DNA from: Tenebrio molitor
Taxonomy: Eukaryota > Arthropoda > Insecta > Coleoptera > Tenebrionidae
NCBI RefSeq assembly: GCF_963966145.1
Contig: NC_091046.1
Coordinates: 26,660,001-26,724,000, forward strand
Direction: 5' to 3'
Length of the DNA: 64,000 nucleotides
A program made the position numbers and the translations under genes. The notes below the pieces were generated by a model. It had not been told where the DNA came from. It ran no database searches and worked only from the letters and a program-made list of their open reading frames with translations. This document shows, one piece after another, positions 55,801 to 64,000 of the stretch (within the stretch, counting starts at the first letter, position 1; the number at the start of each line of letters is the position of its first letter).

Positions 55801-55912
55801 CTCGTTCAATTTCAGATCTATTTTTTCTTTTTTTCAAATTTTGAACAGTCACTTCACTCGTCAGTTTTCTCTCACGCCACGCTCTTGTTCTTTCTGCGCC
55901 TGACTTAGGCAT
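52847..55912 (-). CDS. Helentron Rep nuclease region
   Basis: The start is taken at 55912 (MPKSGAERTRAWRERK), the usual opening of animal Helitron proteins; an earlier in-frame codon adds only two residues. About 1,020 residues follow. Seen: Cys-rich N-terminal motifs (CCVCDRLWF, LACTTCRQALG), the Helitron-like N domain, the two-His Rep motif in FQHRGSPHAHILLWL (~residue 555) and the tyrosine motif YVVEYVNK (Y-x3-Y-x2-K, ~residue 740). The frame ends at 52847 immediately after a run of nine A (plus-strand T at 52869-52877); the helicase continues in the next frame. Either a mutation, an assembly error in the homopolymer, or slippage explains this. The Rep part cleaves and rejoins single strands. 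Confidence 0.82.
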   Translation of the reverse strand: MPKSGAERTRAWRERKLTSEVTVQNLKKRKNRSEIERDSRERSRIRASLDGVNNKDNEPAASTSAQPPPLAPISDNLQYSDFNKFKTAHNIFNRDFVNNPFGFKCCVCDRLWFKNDLKPLSIEEEELIQQKFPEFEGRNGLACTTCRQALGRNTIPQLAAFNGFKYPPIPAHLPKLDLVSERLISPRIPFMQIRRLRHVQGQFGILGQVINVPVSVNTIVNQLPRSIDDDHCINVHIKRKQIHRSSYLTGLINKRNIKLWLRCLLPTPLYQMYDIKVDESFFNENSVGDQVSIDAMSENVPIEESLIAQQHTLLWNDDKYLSIAPGEMNVPHSLLFDEHAEELSFPTIYLGQFRTFSEDLHVTPFMMATSELRRSDRRGVTPYHLLYMAMKVMRFRVRDSLTIAFKHVGKDTNITREQIQPEEYINHCIESNLAFLRCIPNSTWYWAERKRDLFAMIRQLGKPTVFLTKSANEIGWPLLLQILYKLKNNGIDISKEATEQLHFIEKSTLINEDAVTCAIYFNKLIGVIMSILQSKKSSPFGKYRVKHFFKRIEFQHRGSPHAHILLWLENAPADPLGADKQKAIELIDTLISVNTSEASGNIKLQTHKHTFTCFNKVSANTHQKCRFEAPFMPCRYTTILTPMKKEEPGFYTYKNHYNTIRTNLENNDYVDIDSFYQENQIISDDYYMNVLRAGITRPRVFIKRQAMEKWHNPFNPFIFNILKSNMDIQFITEEYSCAAYVVEYVNKTNRGISNLQRNITEIMNEHPEFDIVEITRKMSIDMLNTVEITSQEAAWYLLREPMSKSSSIVVYIPTIWPVERQRIRKTQKEQDKMNIDGDATNIWNENWFDKYEKRPEELEEVNLAQFVAHYTHNTNGNWTRRKEPRIIRYRNYDMADDINEYKREMVTLYIPFRDEENEILAETKFIEMYDDNEMLLLERHKEFSSNLDIQKMIEIYRELCREDEFNDDDNAERINLARRFPEANPFQELYNATHTMNDDLRLATLHKLGAIAKKKGKFNAQ

Positions 55913-55940
55913 ATTCACAACAAAATTGTATATTTTAATT

Positions 55941-56498
55941 AAGAAAATAAATTATAAACAACGATAACACTAAAGAATATCCATATGCGTAACTCATTGT
56001 TAATTTTTAAGCCCCCAAGTTAGAGAAAAGACATTATCGATAAATGCCGTGAGTGTGACAAAGACAGAAGTATACACAATTTGTATCGTTTCAAACAGAT
56101 TAACTTACATTTAAGTGAGATGGAAATATTGGCGCAACCGTTGTGCGAGACAGTGTTTACCCCCACTTTTCGTCACACAAAAAGGTTGCCGATCAGAATT
56201 TCAAGACCCTCGCATAAAAAGTTTCACTTCAAAAACTGTTTCTATTTTATTAACGGTTACTGCTTCAAAAGTAAATTTATTGTCCCTATGAGGGAAATTA
56301 TGACTTTCACATTGGTTTTTTATAAGGTTATAGTCACCCGGTTGTAAACTGGATGTCATTACTTGTATTCTGTTCTTAAAAATATACTACCTAACAAAGA
56401 TGTCATTTGAAAGGCTTCAATTAACACATTAACAACAGAAAAGAAAAATACAATTATAAAAAATAAATAAACAAGGAACGTGAACGCCTCTACTTAAT
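55941..56498. other. Intergenic stretch, no gene recognised
   Basis: Presumed Helentron 5' end followed by AT-rich DNA. An 88-codon plus-strand frame (56081-56347) has no recognisable domain. Confidence 0.4.
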
Positions 56499-57540
56499 TC
56501 AATATTTGGTATTCCCGCCTCTTGCCCTTATGACAGCTTCTAGCCTTCGTGGCATTGACTCGATTAAGTGCTGAATTTCTTCTTGAGACGTATCATCCCA
56601 TTCTTCTTGCACGACTGTTCGAAGCTCTTGAAGAGACACCAGCTCACCACGCCGCGCTCTAACCTGTTTACCGACAACGTCCCATAGATGCTCAATGGGG
56701 TTTAAGTCGGGACTACGTGCTGGCCAGTTCATTGTATCAATTCCTACATCATGAAGATAATCTGTTACAATTCGAGCAGTATGTGGGCGAGCAGGGCGAG
56801 CATTGTCGTGTATGAAAATGAAACCATCGCCTGCAAACTGGGCAAAACCCACGACATGGTTTTGTAGGACCTCCTCTATATACCTATGGGCTGTTAATGT
56901 GCCTCTTTCAATAAAAACCAACTCTGTACGGGCTTCCCAAGAAATACCTCCCCATACCATAATTGATCCTCCATTAAAACTGAGCCTTTCAGAAAAATTG
57001 CAAGGTGCATAGCGTTCTCCTGGTCTTCTCCAAACTCTCGCCCGTCCATCTGGAGATCGGAAAACAAATCTCGACTCATCGCTAAAGAGTACCGACTTCC
57101 ATTGCTCTAAATTCCAATTTAAGTGTTCCTGTGGAAAAAGTAATCTGAGAACCCGATGACCTCTGAGAAGTTCAGGTCCAGTTGCTGGTCGATAGGCCCC
57201 TAAATTTGCTTCGCCAAGTCTTCTTCTTACAGTCCGTTCACTCACGTTGACCTCTCGTACCCTTTCCAGTTGATTTCTTATCTCAACTGCCGTCATATGC
57301 CAATTTCTCAAACTAAGCATCGTAATGTATCGATTATCACGAGCGCTTGTACTTCTTCTACGTCCTGATCCAGGTCTTCTGGTGTACCGTCCAGTCTGAC
57401 GAAAAAGAAGTACGGCTTATGGACACTGGATCGTGCAAAACCAAGAGATCTCGCAGCTTCGCGAATGCTGAAGCCCACGTGGACTAGAGCTATAGCTCTT
57501 GCAGAATCTTTTTGCGATAACGACTTTTTCTTAAAAGCAA
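56499..57540 (-). pseudogene. Tc1-like transposase, one frameshift, cut at its 5' end
   Basis: The N-terminal paired-like HTH (SLSQKDSARAIALVHVGFSI) is at 57540-57430. A frame change near 57400 leads to a GRRR linker (RPGSGRRRSTS) and then an open frame: second HTH, VLFSDESRFVFRSPDG (first Asp, ~57080), GGSIMVWGGISWEART (~56955), FIHDNARPARPHTARIV (second Asp) and NPIEHLWDVV (Glu, ~56680), ending in RARGGNTKY at 56499. The catalytic triad is complete, so the frame change and missing 5' end are the visible lesions. The second motif has an extra ARP relative to the usual DNARPHTA, a 3-residue duplication. The upstream end meets the Harbinger element near 57545. Confidence 0.85.
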
Positions 57541-57544
57541 TTTT

Positions 57545-59170
57545 GTATTAACTTCGATAACGTTGGTGGACGATTTATCGTTAAAATTGTATCGTTATCA
57601 AACGATAGCCTATCCGGCAATCGTTGACTTCTGACAATCTCGTTAAGATTAATAATTTGTGGATATTTGACATAAATTAACATGGAAAGAGAAGTTTTGG
57701 CTCTACTTTTGGATGAATTAGAACGTAGGTAAGTGGGTTTGCAACTACATAGGTAGAACAAAATATTCATTGGGCATTTCGGGTATTCTCGATCAAAGAG
57801 TTTCTTTGCTGGTTCTGATAACAATATTGTTTTACAGGCGGCGTAGTAGAGAAATGAATAGGTATTTGCGCGATGTAAATGACTCGTTTTTTCTACCTGA
57901 AGCATTATTTCGACAACACTATAGGTTAAGCAGAGAAGCTGCACGAGATGTCTTTTTCCAAATCCAGGAACACCTAGAAAATGGACAGAGAGTTACCAAA
58001 ATTCCAGCTATTAGAAAATTTACTACAGCTCTCCACTTCTTCACTCATGGCAGTTATCAAAAAGCAGTTGTAACAAACCAACATTCAGGCCTGTCACAAA
58101 CTTCAGTCAGTAATTCTTTTCATGAAGTGATACACGTAATGGTTAGATACCTTGGAAATGCTTATATAAAATTTCCGCAAACGTTTGAAGAAGTTGTTGA
58201 AGTGAAAAGAAGATTTTTTGAAAAGTTTAATTTTCCCGGTGTCATAGGTTGTATCGATGGATCGTTTGTGGCGATTGTTGTACCTCCTAGAGAACATTCC
58301 GTTTATCCAGGAAACGTTTTTATAAATCGTAAAAATGTTCATTCGCTGAATGTCTTGTTGGTTTGTGACTCTGATTTGAAGATTTTAAGTATTAATGCTC
58401 GTTATCCCGGATCAGTACACGACTCAGCAGTTTATATGATGAGTGCTGTTAAGAGAATATTGCACCAGAGATATGCCAATGGTGATAGATCCACTTGGCT
58501 ACTAGGAGATTCTGGTTATCCATTAGAGCCATACCTTTTGACCCCAATCGAAGGTGCTAATCCTGAAATGCCCGAGGGAAGATATACACAAGCTCATAAA
58601 ACAACTAGGAATTGCGTAGAACGGTGTATAGGTATGTTAAAATCCTACTTCAGATGTGTTCTGAAAGACAGAGTATTACATTATGCTCCTCCATTTGCCG
58701 CCAAGATTGTGTACTCATGTGTCATTTTACACAATATTTTAATTTAGTAATGATTATGAAGGCTTGGAAGATGTGAATCTCTTTCATTAAGGACAACATA
58801 CTAGAAACAACTTGATATTCAGACAGTTTATGTAATATGTATATGTATTAATAGTACTCATCCATTAATTAAACACCATGAATTTTATTTAAGTAAATAC
58901 AGGAGTGAAAACATATTTGAAAACAGAATTAATCAAAAACAATTGTGAATAACCTCAATCTAATGACATGCTGGTTTAACGGAATGAAGATAGCAATAAA
59001 CGTACACTCAATGTAAAAATTACCGCTTCGTCGATACAATTCGATAAGTCGTTGTTTTACGATTACTCATAATGACATGTGTTACAAAATCCCAATTTTC
59101 CTTTCAATCGTTATGCTCTCGCTATTATTTCCTAACGATTACCGTTCAATAACGATGTCGTAATTTTTTC
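57545..59170 (+). mobile_element. PIF/Harbinger transposon (approximate limits)
   Basis: An intact nuclease gene is flanked by AT-rich sequence with scattered AACGATT/ATCGTTA strings on both sides (57545-57640, 59030-59165). I could not match exact terminal inverted repeats or a 3-bp duplication, so the ends are estimates. No second (MYB-like) gene was recognised. Confidence 0.6.
57682..58747 (+). CDS. HARBI1-like nuclease, two exons, intact 318-residue frame
   Basis: Exon 1 (57682-57728, MEREVLALLLDELER) and exon 2 (57838-58747) join over a 109-bp GT-AG intron, total 957 nt with stop, a clean multiple of three. Domain order fits DDE_Tnp_4 nucleases: an N-terminal helical region (residues ~20-120, with LSREAARDVFFQI and LSQTSVSNSFHEV), FPGVIGCIDGSFV (first Asp, ~58240), LGDSGYPL (second Asp, ~58505) and TTRNCVERCIGMLKS (Glu, ~58610). 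The length is close to the ~350 residues typical of HARBI1-like proteins. The family cuts at 3-bp TWA-like targets and usually needs a MYB-like partner, which I do not see nearby. Confidence 0.87.
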
Positions 59171-59261
59171 GACATTTTACAAAATAAGCCTGTAATTGTG
59201 TTTTTAATAACTGTAAGTATTATAAATAAATAATTAACGTTAAAGTTTGTATTCTGGAATT
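58748..59261. other. Non-coding Harbinger 3' region and flank
   Basis: AT-rich, no open frame. It contains repeated ACGATT/AATCGT strings noted under the Harbinger element. Confidence 0.45.
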
Positions 59262-59625
59262 AACCACTGCAGACTGCAAACGCCGTCCAGGCCCCACCTA
59301 CGCTCCAGGCGATCGAGTTTACGTGGTTACTCACCTCGTGAACAACGCCTCGAAGCAACGTTTATCAAAATTCAATCCCAGACGAGATGGACCCTATCTC
59401 ATCCTATCCGCTAAAGGACCGTGCAGTTACGAAGTATCTTCTCTTGAGGCTCCGGAGATTCCACTCAGTGTATATCATACTTCCGGCCTAAACCCCGCCC
59501 AAGAAGAAGACCAATCAATCCCTGTGATTCTAATCCGACGCCCAGGACGACCCCGGAAGGTACCACCCACTACGACTACTCTCAGAACCTCTGTCGAGAC
59601 GCCTAAAAGTTCTGAAGGGGGAGAT
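59262..59625 (+). pseudogene. Gypsy integrase C-terminal fragment
   Basis: The frame reads GDRVYVVTHLVNNASKQRLS, then FNPRRDGPYLILSAKGPCSY and VYHTSGLNPAQEED, the SH3-like C-terminal domain of Ty3/Gypsy integrases, followed by RRPGRPRKVPPTT and a stop in the LTR. Integrase core, RT and gag are absent. A purine tract AAGGGGGAGAT (59614-59624) lies at the expected place before an LTR. Confidence 0.8.
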
Positions 59626-59824
59626 TGTAACATTAATAAGATGACAGTAATTAATAACTGGAGGTCCCTGATTATGACTGTGAAAACTAATAAGTAATTG
59701 ATCGAAAAATGAGAGGAGGAAGCTCATTTTGTTTTCTCATTCAGTTCGTGGTTGACTTCGCTGCTATGTATATTTCATATAGCAATAAACACCACAAGTC
59801 TTTTTTAATTATAGATACTTACAA
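59626..59824 (+). mobile_element. Probable 3' LTR of the Gypsy fragment
   Basis: It starts TGTAACATTAATAAG right after the purine tract and may end at ACTTACA (59824). An AATAAA signal lies at 59781. No 5' LTR partner is present, so the end is tentative. Confidence 0.55.
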
Positions 59825-60391
59825 AAATAGAAGGACAAGGAGCAGCATCTTTACATAAGCGTCGTCTTTTGGGGGTTGTAATTATAAAATCTTGTTGAAA
59901 ATGCCGCTCACAAATTTCTGAGTAATCCGTCATTTTTGTAGTCTTTTATATAACAAATACAAATTAAAAGGTTATCCTTATCATTGTCTCCATAAATTTG
60001 CTTACCGCAAAACGTTTCAAAAGCTTCGAACCAATTTTGTTTTGTTTCATATTGCTGGGAATTTCTAATAAGCGAACATCTTTTGCCCCACAAATGAAAT
60101 ACGCGTTTACCATTTTATGTAAAATAGAAGGGTAACATTTTAAATTGCCGGCAATATTATAGCTTTGATTCGTTAATCGGCCACCGAGGGCGCGCAATAA
60201 GGTTCTGTTTTCTTTTGTTTCATGGCCACTCTGCAGAAACAATGATCATGGACAATGAAACAGCCTTATAAGCGTATCTTTTTGATTCAGATGGCCTTGG
60301 GATAAGTGATGAAGTGGTGCCATCTGTTTGTTAGACATCAAGGTAAAATTGCCATCAAATTTAAAATTTTGTCAATCAAAAAACTCTGAAA
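59825..60391. other. Stretch with one unassigned minus-strand frame
   Basis: A 92-codon frame (60242-59964) containing SGHETKENRTLLRALGGRL and LHKMVNAYFICGAKD continues in another frame to 59908. The composition looks protein-like and could be a TE remnant, but I do not recognise the family. Confidence 0.35.
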
Positions 60392-62777
60392 ATGCTCATT
60401 AATTGCATTATGTGTGCCAATTCTGAAAAACCTTTATTTCAATTTCCCAGCGACAGTGGAGTTAGAGCTAAATGGTTTGAGGTTCTTCGGGAAAGTTGTG
60501 GTACTAGAAATTCGTTTATTACTAGGTATTGTCATTTACAAATTATAATATCGCATTACAGACACGGCTAACATAAGCGATCGATCCGCAGTTTGCAGTA
60601 AACATTTTGAACAAAAAGATATAAATTTAGTTTCGAATGGTAAGCACCGATTAATAAAAGGAGCTATTCCCCGAGTCCTTGTAAGTGCAATGATTACAAA
60701 TCCTAGGTAGCACATAGTGGTAATTCTTGACTTATAGCACTGTCCAACCCAAATTACGACCCATCCTTCCGAGTCCTCTTCATTTCAAAATTCAGAATTT
60801 GTTCAAGTAAATTCGATTTCGTCCCAAGAGTACACAAATCTGCAATATCATGTTAAAATTATAACAGCTAAATTAAAACAAGTAAATGCTAAATATAACA
60901 GATGTTTGGAAAAGTTGAATCGTTTGGAAGAAAAGAACAAAGAAGATAAAGAAAAATTAAATTTTATTAATAAGGTAGCTGACGGGGTCAAACAATCAGA
61001 TGAAAAAGCCATTTTCTTGATGGATTTAATTAAAAATTATTCTAAAAAGGTTCCTCGCTGGTCTGAAACATCTACCCAACTATGCACGATTTGGAAATTT
61101 TGTTCTCCTAAAGGATATGAACATTTCCGAAACCATATAGCAAAATTACCATCCAAGACAACCATTTCGCGATACGTGGGTGATTTCCATGGGTCAAATG
61201 AATTGATTGAAAGACGTTTAAAGGCAGAAATTTCTAAATTGACTGTTCCTGTTGAACGTTCCATAATTATTGATGACATGTCCATAAAGGAAAAAATGTC
61301 GTACAGCCGATCTGAAGATGTGATTCATGGCCTTGAAAACACACAAGCTCAGCTTATAGGAGAAAAACCTAAATTAGCAAATAAAATGCTTTGCTACGTT
61401 CTCCATGGGCTATCAACAAAATATACAATACCTGTAGGCTATTTTTTCCACGAAACAATGAACACTGAAAAATTTCATTCCTTGACCATGAAAGTCCTTA
61501 ATTTGGTTACAAATAAGAGCTTTATCGTATTGCGAATGGTAACAGATAATCATGCTTCCAATGTTGCCCTTTTTAAAAAATTATCAAATGGAACTATGCA
61601 AAATTACATTCCTCATCCAGTCTTGGATAATGTCCCCTTATTTTTGAACTTTGACTTCTGCCACGCAATAAAAAATTCTCGTAATTTGTTCTTGGATCAT
61701 GACATGTGTTCTTCTGCAGGCGTTATCTCTTCGGAATATCTAACAAATTGTATAACATTCAAAAAGGAATGGCTGTAAAACCTGTTCGCTACCTGACAAA
61801 AAACACTTATACCCCAGCAATTTTGACAAGATGAATGTCTTGAGAGCTGTGCAGATATTTTCACCAACGGTTCATGGAAACTATGTACAAATTCTTCCAA
61901 ATTCATAACGTGTCAAATAGAACCCAATACATCCGCTCCTTTGATAGTAATATAACCCCGTATGTTGACATTTCTGATGAACGTTTATCTTGGTTAAATG
62001 CCACCGTTACAAATTACATATATGATATCCAAAGCAGCTCCAGTAACGTAGATATGCATGGTTTATCTAATGAAACTGCATATGCTTTAACATTTACTGC
62101 GAATAGTACCTACCTCTGTATTAAATATCTTCTTACGCAAGCTGGGTTCTACTATACACTTACCAGATCGTTTAGTTCTGATGCAGTGGAGGCAACATTT
62201 TCTCATGTAAGATTGAGGGGTAGACCTAACAATATGACGGACGCTCGAACAGCTGAGTATGCTTTACGACAAATCTGCCAACATTGCACAAAATAGCGAT
62301 TTCATGAGTTCTGGGATCCCTCTTCCAAAGGCTAGCAGCAGCAGTACAAGTATCAATCCAGAGGAGTTAATTTTACCATTCAACCTTTATCATGAAATTC
62401 GAAATTTAACTAACCCATGTGCGGCTCCAGATGCAAGTATATATTCAGCATCTGTAGCATTTTTGGCAGGGTATATTATAAAAAAATTGAATGATAAATG
62501 TTCTTGTAACGAATGTCTTACGCCGTTAGTAAATACCACTCTTCTCGGGTCCTTGTTGAGGCTTGTTGCTTTGCAGGATCGTGGAGGATTAACGTATCCC
62601 AATGGCAACTTTGTGGCACTGGTAAAGCAAATATCAGACATTACCCTTAAGATTCTGCCACATCTAAAATGTGAAAAGACTTGTGAACAGTTAATGGCAC
62701 TTGTGTATCCTTCCCTAATACAAAATCCGATTTTTGAATGTTCCAATCACAAAAGCGAAGTGTGTCGACAACTGTGA
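60392..62777 (+). pseudogene. THAP-domain P-element transposase, frameshifted
   Basis: Exon 1 (60392-60500) and exon 2 (60562-60680) join over a 61-bp intron to form a THAP zinc finger: CIMC, FQFPSD, KWFEVL and SAVCSKHFEQKD. A second intron (60681-60737) leads to exon 3, with a Leu/Lys-rich coiled coil (~60850-61000), the P-element helical region, SIIIDDMSIKEKM (first catalytic Asp, ~61275), MVTDNHASNVALF (second acidic region, ~61545) and FDFCHAIKNSRN. Frame changes near 61745, 61800-61860 and 62265 separate this from the C-terminal part, which has SDAVEATFSHVRLRGRPNNM and a final Cys-rich segment to 62777. P-element transposases use GTP and make 8-bp duplications. Inactive as it stands. Confidence 0.82.
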
Positions 62778-63340
62778 AACCAGTTTTAGATAATATTTGC
62801 CTAAAGAGAACAGATTTAAGGTACCTGATCCAAATAAGGCCCACCTAATTTTTGTTTTCAAATATCGGTTAGTAAAAACAAGTAAGAACTTTGGATGCGG
62901 CTTGTAAATGAAAGTTTATTCCTTTAAAAAAACGTTGTTTATGGGCCTTATTGCGTATGATCTGCTTAATAAGGCCCACTAAAGGCCCACTAAAGGCCCA
63001 TTAAATTCTCGATAAAAGTTAATAAAACACCATTTTTTTCTAGAATACTTAAATAAAAACAACTTTCACTTGCATGAACTACACAAATAATCCAAATCAT
63101 TGTCTTTTATTAGGCCTACACAAGCTTCGTGGTACCAAACGGAACAATTCTTGCACATACGCATACTTATCACTTCACAGGTGTCACATCAGGAACAATA
63201 CCAACTTCCCTTATTTGATTTTCTGTCAAAATAATAATTCAAGATTAAAGCCCACTACGGTTTTAATAAGGCCCACTCCTTTGCCGGGCCTTATTATAAC
63301 CAGCTCACATCAAAGGTATGATAGGAAAAGAAGCTAAAAG
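62778..63340. repeat. AAGGCCCA-repeat region downstream of the P element
   Basis: AATAAGGCCCAC or close variants occur near 62835, 62940, 62970-63000 (three in tandem, TAAAGGCCCA) and 63270, and the complement GGGCCTTATTA near 63284. This could be the P element's 3' subterminal region (inference). An 87-codon frame (63074-63337) has no recognisable domain. Confidence 0.5.
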
Positions 63341-64000
63341 CAGAATGAAATAAATGCATGCAATGAAAAAGAACTTTCCAAGGAATACTGCAATGCTATT
63401 TTCAAACAGAAATTTGTGGTAAAAACCTTAAAATCTTACACTTACTTTTCCCGCTTTTTAACAACACAGGTGGGTGAACTTGCAATGTTATTTTACCGCG
63501 AAATTTGAACATATCTGGTACGGTCATTTGTACGAATTTTATGCACTCATGCTAAACGAACCCCTTATGTTGTCTTATATTTGGAGATTTCTGTAACTAA
63601 TAGTGCTAATCTCTAAAATTTCACTGCATAATGTAAAAAGTTAGAGTATGCAGCTAACAGAGCAATATAAGAAACGTCCTTACAGAGATACATAAAATTC
63701 GTATTCGCTAAATACCTCTGTATGCATTTGCCTTACAGAGCTATTTAATACATTTGAAAATTAGTGGAGTAAGCTTTGCCTGAGTGAACAATGCAAATTT
63801 CGTAGCTTTCAAAAATAGAAAGGGTTAAAATGAACATTAAAAAGCGGAAAAGCTGCAAAATACAACTTCCGAGCAATACGGAGAATATTTAAAATTAATG
63901 GAAACGGATGATATTTTTCATTCTGGCAAATTAACTCCAACCATTTCGATTTCCCCAAATTACATTAAATTTGGAAGTCTTGGGATAAGTTGTCCAAGAA
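63341..64000. other. Right-edge stretch, no gene recognised
   Basis: AT-rich, no open frame over 60 codons and no repeat structure I can support. Confidence 0.45.

Larger units (their letters stand above)
47159..55940 (-). mobile_element. Helentron (rolling-circle element with endonuclease), interrupted by hAT copy 3
   Basis: A Rep-helicase-endonuclease protein is encoded on the minus strand from 55912 leftward. The endonuclease end is cut by hAT copy 3 (47284-50665), and Helentron sequence resumes at 47275-47160. A C-terminal endonuclease is characteristic of the Helentron branch of Helitrons. I could not define exact termini or the 3' hairpin. Confidence 0.82.

Overview
This window looks like eukaryotic, almost certainly arthropod (most likely insect) DNA. 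It is AT-rich, its genes are split by short GT-AG introns of about 50-110 bp, and every recognisable coding stretch belongs to a transposable element (TE) family common in insect genomes: Tc1/mariner, pogo, hAT, PIF/Harbinger, P element, tyrosine-recombinase (Crypton-like) elements, a Helentron, non-LTR retrotransposons and Gypsy LTR elements. I found no convincing host gene, rRNA, true tRNA or CRISPR array. The species cannot be fixed from the sequence alone.

Layout. 0-7 kb: a broken mariner-like transposase running off the left edge, a fold-back element, and an almost full-length LINE, the whole framed by an inverted copy of the mariner 5' end. 7.39-14.31 kb: a pogo-type transposon with TA target duplications and subterminal repeats, carrying a nested hairpin MITE and hAT copy 1. 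14.7-24.3 kb: a field of MITEs and relics (Crypton-like recombinase, mariner, P element, and one unrecognised 266-residue reading frame). 24.2-28.6 kb: a Gypsy interior (minus strand) whose protease region holds a solo LTR, itself interrupted by a repeat-ended element. 29.8-36.97 kb: an inverted-repeat element containing a dimeric tRNA-like SINE, a second hAT family, a recombinase relic, a dead Tc1 element and truncated hAT copy 2. 37.3-47.2 kb: MITEs, a second LINE interrupted by an unusual CTCGAA-repeat element, an intact-looking two-exon tyrosine recombinase, and two further LINE remnants. 47.2-56.0 kb: a Helentron (Rep-helicase-endonuclease, minus strand) interrupted by hAT copy 3, which is interrupted by a solo LTR. 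56.5-62.8 kb: a Tc1 element truncated by a Harbinger element with an intact gene, a Gypsy 3' end, and a THAP-domain P element.

How the parts relate. The genes do not form a pathway; the window is a stratified record of insertions. Exact target-site duplications give relative ages: Helentron before hAT copy 3 before solo LTR; pogo before hAT copy 1; Gypsy interior before its solo LTR before the 9-bp-duplication element. The youngest-looking parts are hAT copies 1 and 3 (nearly identical, spliced frame of 484 residues), the Harbinger gene (318 residues) and the tyrosine recombinase (355 residues). The most novel observation is a pair of non-autonomous elements (26.65-27.24 kb and 38.77-39.53 kb) that share 9-bp target duplications, non-matching outermost bases, a GGTAAATTTC-like inner terminus and arrays of repeated subterminal motifs.
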